DNA from: Streptomyces lunaelactis
GTDB taxonomy: Bacteria; Actinomycetota; Actinomycetes; Streptomycetales; Streptomycetaceae
Assembly: GCF_003054555.1 (NCBI RefSeq)
Contig: NZ_CP026304.1
Coordinates: 2,852,001 to 2,916,000, forward strand
Direction: 5' to 3'
DNA length: 64,000 nt
Position numbers and translations under genes: made by a program. This document shows, piece after piece, positions 22,641 through 32,082 of the stretch. The stretch's first letter is position 1; every line of letters starts with the position of its first letter. The notes beneath the pieces were generated by a model that was not told the origin of the DNA, did not search any database, and saw only the letters and a program-made list of their open reading frames with translations.

Positions 22641-23486
22641 TCAGCGCGGCGAAACCACAGCCCCGAGCAGCCCCGGCCCCGTATGCGCCCCGATCACCGC
22701 GCCCACCTCACTCACATGCAGATCGGCCAGACCGGGAACCCGCTCGCGCAGCCGCCCCGCCAGCGACGCAGCCCGCTCCGGCGCGGCCAGATGATGTACC
22801 GCGATGTCCACCCGGCTCGTACCGGCCCGGTCGACGACGATCTCCTCCAGCCGGGCGATCGCCTTCGACGCCGTGCGCACCTTCTCTAGCAGCTCGATCC
22901 GGCCGCCGTCCAGCTGGAGCAGCGGTTTCACCGCGAGCGCGGAGCCCAGCAGCGCCTGCGCGGCCCCGATCCGGCCGCCGCGGCGCAGGTAGTCCAGCGT
23001 GTCGACGTAGAAGTACGCGGACGTGCCCGCGGCCCGCTTCTCCGCGGCCGCCACCGCGTCGTCCAGCGTGCCGCCCGCCTCGGCCGCCTCCGCGGCCGCG
23101 AGCGCGCAGAATCCCAGGGCCATCGCGACCATCCCGGTGTCCACCACCCGCACCGGCACCGGAGCGTCCTTGGCGGCCAGCACGGCGGCGTCGTACGTCC
23201 CCGAGAACTCCGCCGACAGATGCAGCGATACGATCCCGGTCGCGCCGGCCTCCGCGCACCGCCGGTACGCCTCGGAGAACACCTCGGGGCTCGGCCGGGA
23301 GGTGGTCACGGGGCGTCGCTTCTGCAACGCCAGCGCCAGCGAGCGGGCCGAGATCTCGGTGCCCTCCTCAAACGCCTGATCACCGAGTACCACGGTCAGC
23401 GGCACCGCGACGATGGCGTGCCGCTCCATCGTCGGCGGCGGCAGGTAGGCCGTGGAATCGGTGACGATCGCGACATGGCGGGACAT
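22641..23486 (-). CDS. DegV-family fatty-acid-binding protein
   Basis: Encodes 281 residues starting MSRHVAIVTDSTAYLPP, the family signature. Other DegV features are KRRPVTTSRPSPEVF, VSLHLSAEFSGTYDAAVLAA, VDTLDYLRRGGRIGAAQALLG and the C-terminal GAVIGAHTGPGLLG. In Gram-positive bacteria such proteins deliver fatty acids to the FakA kinase or have other lipid-binding roles; no FakA is seen nearby. It sits upstream of comEA in the same direction, and 160 nt with short CCGCTCAGCAGC repeats separate them. Confidence 0.93.
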   Translation of the reverse strand: MSRHVAIVTDSTAYLPPPTMERHAIVAVPLTVVLGDQAFEEGTEISARSLALALQKRRPVTTSRPSPEVFSEAYRRCAEAGATGIVSLHLSAEFSGTYDAAVLAAKDAPVPVRVVDTGMVAMALGFCALAAAEAAEAGGTLDDAVAAAEKRAAGTSAYFYVDTLDYLRRGGRIGAAQALLGSALAVKPLLQLDGGRIELLEKVRTASKAIARLEEIVVDRAGTSRVDIAVHHLAAPERAASLAGRLRERVPGLADLHVSEVGAVIGAHTGPGLLGAVVSPR

Positions 23487-23585
23487 GAGCGGGAGGTTAC
23501 CCGCAGGGGCCGCCGGGCGGCAGCCCGGCCCCGTGGCAAAGATCGCGTCGCCCCCGCCGAAGGACCAGTGCGTGGCGTGCGAACT

Positions 23586-23705
23586 GCCCCGCCGAGGGAC
23601 CGGTTCGCGGTCTCCTGGCAGCCCGGCCGGAGGAACGGTTCGATTTCCGCACTGCCCGGCCAGGAGGATCAGCTCACTTCCGGACCGCCCGGCCGGAGGA
23701 TCAGT
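23586..23705. repeat. four-copy 33-35 bp direct repeat
   Basis: GCCC(G/C)GCCGGAGGA-like units begin at 23586, 23621, 23654 and 23687. The last overlaps the stop codon of the gene at 23701. No gene is supported between 23487 and 23700. Confidence 0.65.
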
Positions 23706-24453
23706 TGGTGGTCTCCGGGCGGGCGCTCTTCTGCCAGGGGTAGGTGGTCTGCTGCCTCGGGTCGCGGGCCGTGATCGCCTGCGGCTCCGCCTCAGAAGCG
23801 GCCCCCGGCTCGGGCCAGGTCTGCTCCGCCGGCACCTCGGAGGCCCCAGCGCCCCCGGCCGTCCGCCCGGCCTCCGGCCAGGATGCCGGCTCCCCGTCCG
23901 GCACATCCGCGGCCGACCAGTGCCGCAACGCCCCGGCCTCCACGTCGATCTGATCGCTCAGCGCGTCCAGATCATCGTCCGCGAACTTCCGCGCCCGGTC
24001 CCGCGCCGCCCATCGCAGCGACTCGGCCGAATGTGTGATCCGCTCCGTACGCTCGCGCAGTCCGGGCAGCAGCGAGGCCACCGTCGCCCGGTCCGGCTCG
24101 CGCTCCAGTCGCTTGAGTTCATCGTCGAGCTCTCGACCGTGCCCGCTCAGCCGACGGAACAGCGCGAGCGACTCGGACAGCGAGGCGTCCTCCGCCACGC
24201 CCGCGTGCAGCGCGTCCTGCGTGGCCCTCATCGACGTACGCAGCGCCAGCCGCAGCTGCGCCAGCTCGCCGACCACACCGCCCTGCCCATAGCTCTTCGC
24301 CCGCAGCGTGGTCTCCTCGACGGTGCGGCGGGCCTGGGTGACCGTGCGCTCCACACCGCGCTTGGCCGCTCCGACCACCTTCACGGTCACATACACCCCC
24401 AACGCCACAAGGGCGACGAAAAGCAGCGCCAGAATCAGTATCGCGGCTTCCAT
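23701..24453 (-). CDS. membrane-anchored coiled-coil hypothetical protein
   Basis: Encodes 250 residues. Residues 4-25 (AILILALLFVALVALGVYVT) are a membrane anchor; residues 30-160 are helical and charged (RTVTQARRTVEETTLRAKSY, HGRELDDELKRLEREPD), and the tail is Pro/Glu-rich. It appears to be the conserved Streptomyces protein found between leuS and degV. Function not known; the topology suggests an envelope-associated scaffold. Confidence 0.8.
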   Translation of the reverse strand: MEAAILILALLFVALVALGVYVTVKVVGAAKRGVERTVTQARRTVEETTLRAKSYGQGGVVGELAQLRLALRTSMRATQDALHAGVAEDASLSESLALFRRLSGHGRELDDELKRLEREPDRATVASLLPGLRERTERITHSAESLRWAARDRARKFADDDLDALSDQIDVEAGALRHWSAADVPDGEPASWPEAGRTAGGAGASEVPAEQTWPEPGAASEAEPQAITARDPRQQTTYPWQKSARPETTN

Positions 24454-24603
24454 GGGCGCCCCTCCGGCGTCGGATGTTGTCCTCCCACCGTAAACGGAAA
24501 GGGCAGGCCAAGGGTTCCAGGGGAACCCCCAACCTGCCCGTAGGGGAAACCCCTGTCACCCCGGCCGGGCCCGCGCGGGAGCCTCGCCGGAACGGCCCGG
24601 AGA

Positions 24604-27471
24604 CTACGCGGGCACGATGTTGACCAGCTTCGGCGCCCGCACGATCACCTTGCGAATGCCCGCGCCGCCCAGCGCCGCGACCACGGCCTCGTCACCCAGC
24701 GCCAACGCCTCCAGGTCCGCCTCCGAGATCGACGGGGGGACCTCCAGCCGCGCCCTGACCTTGCCCTTGATCTGCACCACGCACGTCACGGACTCGTCCA
24801 CGACATACGCCGGGTCGGCGACCGGGAAGTCCTGGTGCACGACCGAGTCGCTGTGCCCCAGCCGGTGCCACAGCTCCTCGGCGATGTGCGGGGCCAGCGG
24901 GGCGATCAGCAGCACCAGCTGCTCCGCCACGCTCCGCGACAGCGGGCCGCCCACCTTGGTCAGATAGTTGTTCAGCTCGGTGATCTTGGCGATGGCGGTG
25001 TTGAAGCGCAGCCCCGCCAGGTCCCCTCCCGCACCGTCGATCGCCTTGTGCAGGGCGCGCAGGGCCGCCTCGTCGGCCTCGGTGTCGACGACCGTGATCT
25101 CACCGGTGGTCTCGTCGACGACATTGCGCCACAGTCGCTGCAGCAGCCGGTACTGGCCGACGACGGCCCGGGTGTCCCACGGCCGGGAAACATCCAGGGG
25201 CCCCATCGCCATCTCGTACAGGCGCAGGGTGTCCGCACCGTACTCGGCGCAGATCTCGTCCGGAGTGACGGCGTTCTTCAGGGACTTGCCCATCTTGCCC
25301 AGCTCGCGCTTGACGGGCTCGCCCTCGAAGTAGAACTTGCCGTCCCGCTCCTCGACCTCGGCGGCCGTCACCGGGAAGCCGCGGCTGTCCCGGTAGACGT
25401 ACGCCTGGATCATGCCCTGGTTGTACAGCTTGTGGAACGGCTCGACCGAGGAGACGTGCCCCAGGTCGAACAGCACCTTGGACCAGAAGCGCGCGTACAG
25501 CAGGTGCAGCACGGCGTGCTCCGCACCGCCCACGTACAGGTCGACGCCGCCGTGCGGCTGCCCTTCGCGCGGACCCATCCAGTACTGCTCGATCGCCGGG
25601 TCGACCAGCTTCTCGCTGTTGTGCGGGTCCAGATAGCGCAGCTCGTACCAGCACGAACCCGCCCAGTTGGGCATGGTGTTGGTCTCCCGGCGGTAGCGCT
25701 TGACGCCGTCGCCCAGGTCCAGCTCCACATTGACCCAGTCCTCGTTGCGCGACAGCGGCGTCTCGGGCCGGGTGTCCGCGTCGTCAGGATCAAACGTACG
25801 AGGCGAGTAGTCGTCGACCTCCGGCAGCTCCAGCGGCAGCATCGAATCGGGCAGCCCGTGCGCGACGCCGTCCTCGTCGTAGACGATCGGGAAGGGCTCG
25901 CCCCAGTAGCGCTGGCGGCTGAACAGCCAGTCACGCAGCCGGAAGTTGACCGTTCCCTCGCCGATGCCTCGGGCGTCCAGCCAATCGGTGATCTTCGCCT
26001 TGGCGCCGACGACACCCAGGCCGTCCAGCGAGATCTCGGCGCTCGCGGAGTTGACGATCTTCGCTTCGTACGAGACGAAGGCGTCGTCCCAGGTCGACGG
26101 GTCCGTGCCGCGGCCGTCGCTCGGCTCGACCACACAGCGCATCGGCAGCTCGAAGGCGCGCGCGAAGGCGAAGTCACGGCTGTCGTGCGCCGGGACGGCC
26201 ATGATCGCGCCGGTGCCGTAACCCATCAGCACGTAGTCCGCGATGAAGACCGGGACCTTCTCGCCGCTGACCGGGTTGGTCGCGTACGTGCCGGTGAAGA
26301 CGCCGGTCTTGTCCTTGGCCTCGGCCTGCCGCTCGACATCGGACTTCGAAGCGGCCTGCTTGCGGTACGCCGCGACGGCGTCGACCGGAGTGGCGTGCCC
26401 GCCGGTCCACACGTCGTGCGTGCCCTCGGGCCAGACGGCCGGGGTGATCTTCTCGACCAGCTCGTGCTCGGGCGCCAGCACCATGTATGTCGCGCCGAAC
26501 AGCGTGTCCTGGCGGGTGGTGAAGACGGTGATCGCGTCCTCGCCGACGGGGAAGTCGACGCGCGCGCCCTCGCTGCGGCCGATCCAGTTGCGCTGCTGCA
26601 GCTTGATGGCCTCGGGCCAGTCCAGCGCGTCCAGGTCATTCAGCAGCCGGTCGGCGTAGGCGGTGATGCGCATGTTCCACTGGCGCAGCTTCGCCTTGAA
26701 GACCGGGAAGTTGCCGCGCTCGGAACGACCGTCCGCAGTGACCTCTTCGTTGGCCAGTACGGTGCCCAGCCCCGGGCACCAGTTGACGGGCGCGTCGGAG
26801 GCGTACGCCAGCCGGTAGCCACCCAGCACCTCGGCGCGCTCGACGGCGCTCAGCTCGCTCCACGCGCGCGTGCCCGGCGCCGAGCGCTCACCGCTCTCGA
26901 ACTGGGCGACCAGCTCGTCGATCGGACGGGCCCTGTCGGCGTCCTCGTCGTACCAGGAGTTGAAGATCTGCAGGAAGATCCACTGGGTCCACTTGTAGTA
27001 CTCGGGGTCGATCGTCGCGACGGACCGCCGCTTGTCGTGGCCCAGGCCCAGCCGGCGCAGCTGGACCTTCATGTTGTCCATGGCCGCCTCGGTGGACACC
27101 CGGGGGTGCGTGCCGGTGGCCACCGCGTGCTGCTCGGCGGGCAGGCCGAAGGCGTCGAAGCCGAGTGTGTGCAGGACGTTGTGCCCCGTCATGCGCTGGT
27201 GGCGGGCGTAGACGTCGGTGGCGATGTAGCCCAGCGGGTGGCCGACGTGCAGGCCGGTGCCCGAGGGGTACGGGAACATGTCCATGATGAACTTCTTGGG
27301 CTTGGCGACCAGCTCCGGGTCGCCCGCCAGATCACCACTCGGGTTGGGCGCCTCGTACGTGCCCTCGGCGTCCCAGACGTCCTGCCAGCGTGCCTCGATG
27401 CCGGCGGCCATGGCAGCCGTATAGCGGTGCGCTGCGGCCACCTCTGTGGCAGCGGAATTCGTCTCGCTCAT
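24604..27471 (-). CDS. leuS: leucyl-tRNA synthetase
   Basis: Encodes 955 residues of a class I synthetase that charges tRNA-Leu. The HIGH motif is HVGH (75-78) in [16 protein letters not shown]; the editing domain includes [19 protein letters not shown]; the KMSKS motif is KMGKS (726-730). It ends with the anticodon and C-terminal domains ([14 protein letters not shown]). The ATG at 27471 ([11 protein letters not shown]) is 5 nt after a terminator-bearing leader. Expression is probably controlled by leucine through transcription attenuation at the leader peptide (27595-27633) and terminator (27521-27550). Hairpins in 24454-24603 may end the transcript. Confidence 0.97.
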   Translation of the reverse strand: MSETNSAATEVAAAHRYTAAMAAGIEARWQDVWDAEGTYEAPNPSGDLAGDPELVAKPKKFIMDMFPYPSGTGLHVGHPLGYIATDVYARHQRMTGHNVLHTLGFDAFGLPAEQHAVATGTHPRVSTEAAMDNMKVQLRRLGLGHDKRRSVATIDPEYYKWTQWIFLQIFNSWYDEDADRARPIDELVAQFESGERSAPGTRAWSELSAVERAEVLGGYRLAYASDAPVNWCPGLGTVLANEEVTADGRSERGNFPVFKAKLRQWNMRITAYADRLLNDLDALDWPEAIKLQQRNWIGRSEGARVDFPVGEDAITVFTTRQDTLFGATYMVLAPEHELVEKITPAVWPEGTHDVWTGGHATPVDAVAAYRKQAASKSDVERQAEAKDKTGVFTGTYATNPVSGEKVPVFIADYVLMGYGTGAIMAVPAHDSRDFAFARAFELPMRCVVEPSDGRGTDPSTWDDAFVSYEAKIVNSASAEISLDGLGVVGAKAKITDWLDARGIGEGTVNFRLRDWLFSRQRYWGEPFPIVYDEDGVAHGLPDSMLPLELPEVDDYSPRTFDPDDADTRPETPLSRNEDWVNVELDLGDGVKRYRRETNTMPNWAGSCWYELRYLDPHNSEKLVDPAIEQYWMGPREGQPHGGVDLYVGGAEHAVLHLLYARFWSKVLFDLGHVSSVEPFHKLYNQGMIQAYVYRDSRGFPVTAAEVEERDGKFYFEGEPVKRELGKMGKSLKNAVTPDEICAEYGADTLRLYEMAMGPLDVSRPWDTRAVVGQYRLLQRLWRNVVDETTGEITVVDTEADEAALRALHKAIDGAGGDLAGLRFNTAIAKITELNNYLTKVGGPLSRSVAEQLVLLIAPLAPHIAEELWHRLGHSDSVVHQDFPVADPAYVVDESVTCVVQIKGKVRARLEVPPSISEADLEALALGDEAVVAALGGAGIRKVIVRAPKLVNIVPA

Positions 27472-27520
27472 GATCCCTAAAGCTCCATCGATCGTCTCTG
27501 CCTGCGCTGTGACATCCACC

Positions 27521-27550
27521 GAAATGAAAAAGCCCCTCGCACAGGAGGGG
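27521..27550 (-). terminator. leuS attenuator terminator
   Basis: On the minus strand CCCCTC (27550-27545) pairs with GAGGGG (27538-27533) and is followed by a U-rich tract (TTTTTCATTTC). It lies 45 nt downstream of the leader-peptide stop and 50 nt before leuS. A second hairpin GGATC-aaa-GATCC (27571-27583) lies between and may pause polymerase or take part in the alternative fold. Confidence 0.85.
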
Positions 27551-27594
27551 ACGCCGCGCCGATTCCAACCGGATCTTTGATCCGTCGGGACTGA

Positions 27595-27633
27595 TCAGCG
27601 CGGCTCGCTAAGCAGAAGGCGTACGGCACGCAT
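27595..27633 (-). CDS. leuS leader peptide (MRAVRLLLSEPR)
   Basis: A 12-codon frame with three consecutive Leu codons (CTT CTG CTT) ends in TGA shortly before the attenuator hairpin. This is a classic ribosome-mediated attenuation leader: slow translation of Leu codons when Leu-tRNA is short would favour an antiterminator and raise leuS expression. I know the same peptide type from streptomycete amino-acid genes. No T-box motif is seen. Confidence 0.85.
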   Translation of the reverse strand: MRAVRLLLSEPR

Positions 27634-27727
27634 GGCGTCAGGGTACCGCAGCGAGTGAACCGGGTGCGTAGGAGTAATCCCGACAGGGCATGGCTGCCGC
27701 CGGCAGCGCGGAGGGGACCCGCAGCGG

Positions 27728-28090
27728 GTTCCGCTCGCGCCCTCGGGCGGGCTCGGAGCACGTTCCGCTCGCGCCCTCAGGTGGGCTCGGAGCGGGTTCC
27801 GGTCAGGACACCCGGAGCGGCCGCCAGCGGGTTCCGGACCCATCGCGCGAGCGGCCGTCGGCGGATTCCGGTCACATGCCCCGAAGGCCCCCGGCGAGCA
27901 TGGATGCCTGCCCCGAAAGGTTCCGCAGGGATCACCGGCGCACGCTCCGAGAGGTTCCGCAAGGATCACCCGCTTACGTCCCGAGGGGTTCCGCAATGAT
28001 CACCGACGCACGATCCGAAGGGTTCCGCGCGGATCACCCACGCACTCCCCATCGCGTTCCGGCAGTCGTCGGCAGACGTTCCGAAACGGT
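27728..28090. repeat. degenerate 34-bp tandem array upstream of leuS
   Basis: Units start with (G/A)TTCCG at 27728, 27762, 27796, 27831, 27865, then 27920, 27954, 27988, 28022, 28056 and 28078. The spacing is 34 bp nearly throughout. The right half is more uniform (GTTCCGcaggGATCACC..CGCACg). It fills most of the otherwise empty 27634-28278 interval. Thirty-four is not a multiple of three and no conserved frame is present, so it is non-coding. Confidence 0.8.
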
Positions 28091-28278
28091 CACACTGAGC
28101 ACCGACTCATGCACCGAGCCGACCAAGTTACTCCGCGTATCGACCTTATCCGGGGCAACCCCAGAGTCAGTTGACTGTGGTTCCGCTCTCTAAACGAGCA
28201 AACCTCGTACTGTCCGGTATGGGTGGACCTAGCATGCGTCAACGGGACCGCCTTTCCCGCACCATTCGGAGTCGCCCC

Positions 28279-29871
28279 ATGAAGCCTCATCGCAAGAGCC
28301 GTTCGTCGCCCGCGCCCAGCCCCGGTCTGAGCCGCCCCGTCCAAGGCGGCCTTTCCGTCGCAGCGTTGGTGCTCCTACCCCTGCTCGCCATCGGCGGGAG
28401 TGACAGCTTTCGCTCTGCGCTCGACTTCACCACCGGGGTTCTGTCCCTGGTGTCATTGACCGCTTCCGTCGCGTGGGGCCTGATCGCCACCGACAGGTTG
28501 CTGCTGTCCACACGCCACCGGCTGCTCGCCCAGGGCATCCACCGGTCCACCGCGATCGCCTCGCTCGGCTTCCTTCTGCTGCACGGCACCGTGAAGGTCT
28601 CACTGGGACACGTAGAACTCCTGGGTGCCCTGGTCCCGTTCGGACTCGGCGTCAGCGGTACGTCCGGACTCATCGGCTTCGGTTCGCTGGCCGGCCTCCT
28701 CATGGTTGTAGCAGCCACGACCGGCGCACTGCGCAGCGCCCTGGCCGGCAACATCCGCATTGCGGGCCGCTGGCGGCCGCTGCACATGCTGGCCTACCCG
28801 GCCTGGTGCTCGGCGCTGGTGCACGGTCTGTACACCGGCCGGCCCGCCGCGACCTGGGTGATGGTGATGTACTGCCTCGCGCTCACCGGGGTCGCCGCCG
28901 CCGTGTGCGTACGGCTGATGCCGCGTCCGGTGCAGCGCCGCATCGCCAACAAGATCATGTACCTCCTCGGCCGCAGCGGCGACGGTCCCGCGACGGACGA
29001 GCAGCTGCGTCGCGACCTCGGAACCTCCCCCCTCCCGGGTGCCACGGGTGTGACCGCGCCGGCCGGCCTGAACGACATGAACGGCCGCAGCGGCATGAAC
29101 GGCATTCCGCAGCAGCGCGCGTACGAGCAGGAGTTCCAGCGCCCGTCGTCCCTCGGCCAGGCGCGCGCCCAGCCCCGACGGCTCGCGGCCCCCTCGCCGC
29201 AGCTGTACGAGGTGCCGATGCCGCCGGCCCCCGAGCCGACGATGAGCAGCGGCACCGGTCCGGGCCCCGGAATATCCGCCGCCTATCGCGCGGTCTCCCT
29301 CGCCGCCGAGACGGCCCCGCTCGCCGAGCGCGTACCGATGACCGAGGAGATACCCGTCGTGTCGGAGTCGGGGCCCGCACCGGGCGGCCTGTGGCCGACT
29401 CCTTCGCCGCCGCCGCCCGCGCAGGCCGTCCCTTCCGCGCCCGCCGTGCCCGCCGTGCCCCCGGCCTACGAGCCCCCTCCCGCTTACGAGCCCACACCTT
29501 CGTACGACGCTCCTTCCTCGTACGACACCCCTTCCTCGTACGACGCCCCTCCCTCCTTCAACACCTCTCCCACGTACGACACACCTCCCCCTTACGACCC
29601 CTTGTCCCCGCACGATCCCCGACCGCCCCGACCTCCCCGTACGAAACCGGCAGCGCCGCCACGTACGAGGACACAGCGCCGATGCCCGGACCGCTCTTCC
29701 CGCCCCCGGCCGGGGAACCCTGGCACGCACCCGCAGGAGACCGACCGTGAACACCCCTCTCCCCGATGTCCCCGAGGTCCGCGTCGTCGGCCTTCCCCAG
29801 CTGACGCAGGGTTTCGACCTTGTCGAGCGCCTCGACCTCCCCATGCATCTCAAGGTGCACGGCCCTCTTGA
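28279..29871 (+). CDS. multi-pass membrane protein with Pro/Tyr-rich tail, probable frameshift
   Basis: Residues about 15-215 contain five to six membrane segments with conserved-looking His residues (FLLLHGTVKVSLGHVE, WRPLHMLAYPAWCSALVHGL), as in cytochrome-b561 or ferric-reductase-like heme membrane domains. The tail has repeated SYD(A/T)P units. ATG 28279 has GGAG 8 nt upstream. Near 29600-29645 the reading frame appears to slip: the natural tail (SPYETGSAATYEDTAP ... AGDRP) continues in another frame and stops at 29750, overlapping the next GTG as GTGA. The frame as sequenced runs 121 nt further, to 29871. A missing base in a C-rich run, or a sequencing error, would explain it. It probably transfers electrons with the NuoF-like protein downstream. 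Confidence 0.7.
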   Translation: MKPHRKSRSSPAPSPGLSRPVQGGLSVAALVLLPLLAIGGSDSFRSALDFTTGVLSLVSLTASVAWGLIATDRLLLSTRHRLLAQGIHRSTAIASLGFLLLHGTVKVSLGHVELLGALVPFGLGVSGTSGLIGFGSLAGLLMVVAATTGALRSALAGNIRIAGRWRPLHMLAYPAWCSALVHGLYTGRPAATWVMVMYCLALTGVAAAVCVRLMPRPVQRRIANKIMYLLGRSGDGPATDEQLRRDLGTSPLPGATGVTAPAGLNDMNGRSGMNGIPQQRAYEQEFQRPSSLGQARAQPRRLAAPSPQLYEVPMPPAPEPTMSSGTGPGPGISAAYRAVSLAAETAPLAERVPMTEEIPVVSESGPAPGGLWPTPSPPPPAQAVPSAPAVPAVPPAYEPPPAYEPTPSYDAPSSYDTPSSYDAPPSFNTSPTYDTPPPYDPLSPHDPRPPRPPRTKPAAPPRTRTQRRCPDRSSRPRPGNPGTHPQETDREHPSPRCPRGPRRRPSPADAGFRPCRAPRPPHASQGARPS

Positions 29872-31342
29872 ACCCATGAGCGGCGAGCGGCTCGCGCAGC
29901 TCGCCGACGACATAACCCTGCGCGGCCGTGGTGGTGCCGGCTTCCCTTTCGGGCAGAAGCTCCGCGCCGTGGCGAAGTCCGCCATCCGGCGCGGGGTGCG
30001 GCCCGTCGTCGTGATCAACGGCAGTGAGGGCGAGCCCGCCTGCCGCAAGGACACCGTTCTGCTCAACCGCGCCCCCCATCTGATCCTGGACGGCGCCCTG
30101 ATCGCCGCAGAGGCGCTCGGCGCGCGCACCCTGGTCGTCGCGGTCACCCGTAACTCCACGGAGATCTCCATGCGCGCCGCCCTCGCCGAGCGCGGACTCT
30201 CCGACCGGCGCGGGCAGCAGCTGCGCGCGCGAGTGGTCCGCACTCCCGAGCGCATGGTCTCCGGCGAGGCCTCCTCCGTCATCCGCGCGGTGAACGGCGG
30301 CCCCGCCCTGCCGCCCGGCCGTCGTGAGCGCGCCTCCGACACCGGAGTCGGCGGTGCCCCCACCCTGCTGTCCAACGCGGAGACGTTCGCGCAGCTCGCC
30401 ATCGGCGCCCGCATCGGCGCCCACCGCTACAGCCACACCGGCCTCGACACCGAGCCGGGCACCGTGATGCTGACGATCTCCGGGGCGGTGGCGCGCCCGA
30501 TGGTCGTCGAGGTCCCCACGGGTGTACCCCTGCGGTACGTACTGCAGCTGGCGGGTGCCCCGCCGCTCCCCCAGGGCGTGCTGACGGGCGGCTACCACGG
30601 CAACTGGATCGACTCGATCGCCGTCCACGAGGCGCTCGTCTCACGCGAGTCCCTGGCCTCCGTGGGCGGCTCGCTGGGCGCCGGCGCGATCCTGCCGATC
30701 GGCCCCGAGACCTGCCCGCTGGGCGAGGCGCTGCGGGTGGCCAACTGGCTCGCCGCCGAGACCGCCGGCCAGTGCGGCCCCTGCAAGCTCGGCCTGCCCG
30801 CCGCGGCCGGTGGCCTGTCCGACGTGATGAACGGTGGCGGCCCTGCCGCCCTGGAGGCGCTGCGCGAGGTCACCCAGGCCGTGAAGGGCCGGGGCGCGTG
30901 CAAGCACCCCGACGGCTCCGCGCGGTTCTTCGCCTCGACCCTGTCCGCCTTCACCGACGACCTCGCCGCCCATGTGCTCGACGGCGGCTGCGGACGCGAG
31001 ACGGTCGGCGTGCTGCCGCTTCCCAATCCCGGCTACGAAGAGGCGGAGGAGTCGATTCCGAGCGGTGAGAAGCTCGCCGTCGACTGGACGCTCTGCCAGG
31101 GCCACGGGCTCTGCGCGGACATCGTCCCCGAGCTGATCCGGCTCGGCCCCGACGGCTACCCGGCGGTGGCCGACGCGACCGTTCCGATGCATCTGCGGGG
31201 GCGCTCACAGCGGGCTGTACGCCGCTGTCCCGCGCTGGCGCTCCGTATCGAGCAGGCACCGGCCGAGCGGGCCCCCGCGCCCACCAGCCGCCCAGCTCTG
31301 CCCAGCAGCAACCGCAAGGCCCTTGGCAGCGGCCGCGGTTGA
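29747..31342 (+). CDS. NuoF-like flavoprotein fused to a ferredoxin domain
   Basis: Encodes 531 residues. The FMN/NADH part has LRGRGGAGFPFGQKLRAVAK near 70 and INGSEGEPACRKDTVL near 100. An SLBB domain follows (VEVPTGVPLRYVLQLAG), then the 4Fe-4S helical domain (GQCGPCKLG near 345 and a later GACKHPDG). The last 90 residues form a mono-cluster ferredoxin (VDWTLCQGHGLCADIVPEL ... VRRCPALALRIE) of the 3Fe-4S or 4Fe-4S type. No other complex I genes are nearby, so it is likely a stand-alone oxidoreductase working with the membrane protein before it. GTG start, GTGA overlap with the ancestral upstream stop. Confidence 0.87.
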   Translation: MNTPLPDVPEVRVVGLPQLTQGFDLVERLDLPMHLKVHGPLEPMSGERLAQLADDITLRGRGGAGFPFGQKLRAVAKSAIRRGVRPVVVINGSEGEPACRKDTVLLNRAPHLILDGALIAAEALGARTLVVAVTRNSTEISMRAALAERGLSDRRGQQLRARVVRTPERMVSGEASSVIRAVNGGPALPPGRRERASDTGVGGAPTLLSNAETFAQLAIGARIGAHRYSHTGLDTEPGTVMLTISGAVARPMVVEVPTGVPLRYVLQLAGAPPLPQGVLTGGYHGNWIDSIAVHEALVSRESLASVGGSLGAGAILPIGPETCPLGEALRVANWLAAETAGQCGPCKLGLPAAAGGLSDVMNGGGPAALEALREVTQAVKGRGACKHPDGSARFFASTLSAFTDDLAAHVLDGGCGRETVGVLPLPNPGYEEAEESIPSGEKLAVDWTLCQGHGLCADIVPELIRLGPDGYPAVADATVPMHLRGRSQRAVRRCPALALRIEQAPAERAPAPTSRPALPSSNRKALGSGRG

Positions 31343-31350
31343 CGGACACA

Positions 31351-31391
31351 CAAGGAAGCGGGCCATCCGATCCGGATGGCCCGCTTCCTTG
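31351..31391. terminator. strong bidirectional terminator
   Basis: Nineteen perfectly paired bases around the 3-nt loop ATC (31351-31369 with 31373-31391), between the NuoF-like gene and the leftward tRNA-Ala. Confidence 0.93.
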
Positions 31392-31406
31392 TTTCTACCG
31401 CTTCTG

Positions 31407-31479
31407 TGGAGCTAAGGAGAATTGAACTCCTGACCTCCTGCATGCCATGCAGGCGCTCTACCAACTGAGCTATAGCCCC
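31407..31479 (-). tRNA. tRNA-Ala (anticodon GGC), copy 1
   Basis: Minus strand begins GGGGCTATAGCTCAGTTGG; the acceptor GGGGCTA pairs with TAGCTCC, the anticodon loop ATGGCAT sits in stem CCTGC/GCAGG, and the T-arm contains GGTTCAAT-type sequence as AGTTCAAT. CCA is not encoded. It is 73 nt and identical to the copy at 32438. Confidence 0.97.
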
Positions 31480-31610
31480 TTGAGTGCGCCACCCAGATCC
31501 GGGGTTTCCCCCGCGGCGACGTCGACAACATTAACGCTCCGCCTGGTCCATCACCAAATCGTTTCCGGTCTGTACGGACAAGGCCGGTAACGTCCCTTTT
31601 CTCGCTGCCA

Positions 31611-31844
31611 TCATGCTGTGGCGAACGAGTAGAACCGCTTGAGAGTGCAGTGCTCGTCGAGGAGACGGCCGTAGATCGGCTCCCCCTCGAGTTCCCGGTA
31701 GGTCTCGATGGGGTCGCCCTTTATGATCAGCGCCCGCGCGCACTCCTCGCACCAGTACTGGTACTCGGGATTGACCGGGTCCATGTCCCGGACGATCGGC
31801 GTACCACTGCCGCACCAGTCGCATTTCCGCCTGTGTGCACCCAT
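31611..31844 (-). CDS. small zinc-ribbon protein
   Basis: Encodes 77 residues: MGAHRRKCDWCGSGTPIVRD, then EYQYWCEECARALIIKGDPI. Two CxxC pairs make a zinc ribbon; the rest is an alpha/beta tail with a conserved look (LLDEHCTLKRFYSFATA). A GTG directly before the ATG (tgaGTGATG) is an alternative start. It follows the 54-residue gene immediately and the two Cys-rich products may work together. Function unknown. Confidence 0.8.
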   Translation of the reverse strand: MGAHRRKCDWCGSGTPIVRDMDPVNPEYQYWCEECARALIIKGDPIETYRELEGEPIYGRLLDEHCTLKRFYSFATA

Positions 31845-31847
31845 CAC

Positions 31848-32012
31848 TCAGCTCCAGCTGTGGCCGCAGGCCGTGCACACGTAGGAAACCCCGCCGTTGT
31901 CGCCGAGGACTTGGGCGACATGCGCCGATCCGCAGGACGGGCAACTGAGACGAGCACGTACCTCCGCCGTGGCAAGCAGGTCATCGGCCTCCTCGCTACT
32001 GCTGGCGGACAT
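31848..32012 (-). CDS. 54-residue zinc-ribbon protein
   Basis: Starts MSASSSEEADDLLATAEVRA and contains CPSCGSAHVAQVL and YVCTACGHSWS, a TFIIS/rubredoxin-like pair of CxxC knuckles that probably bind one zinc. Its stop TGA directly abuts the start of the next gene on the same strand. I know similar short proteins as widely conserved in Streptomyces, with no assigned role. Confidence 0.8.
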   Translation of the reverse strand: MSASSSEEADDLLATAEVRARLSCPSCGSAHVAQVLGDNGGVSYVCTACGHSWS

Positions 32013-32082
32013 CGTGCTCTCCCTCCCGTCCTGGCCGGTGTCCCCTCCGGCCGTCCGATTCTGCCATGGCCACGCAAGAGGG

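Noticed and set aside
24835..27480. 881-codon open frame opposite leuS
   Set aside because: It is antisense to a fully conserved synthetase gene and only reflects third-position GC bias.
27471..27650. T-box riboswitch before leuS
   Set aside because: No T-box sequence or specifier stem is present; the Leu-codon peptide and terminator explain the leader.
27728..28090. CRISPR array
   Set aside because: Units are adjacent and degenerate without unique spacers between identical repeats, and no cas genes are near.
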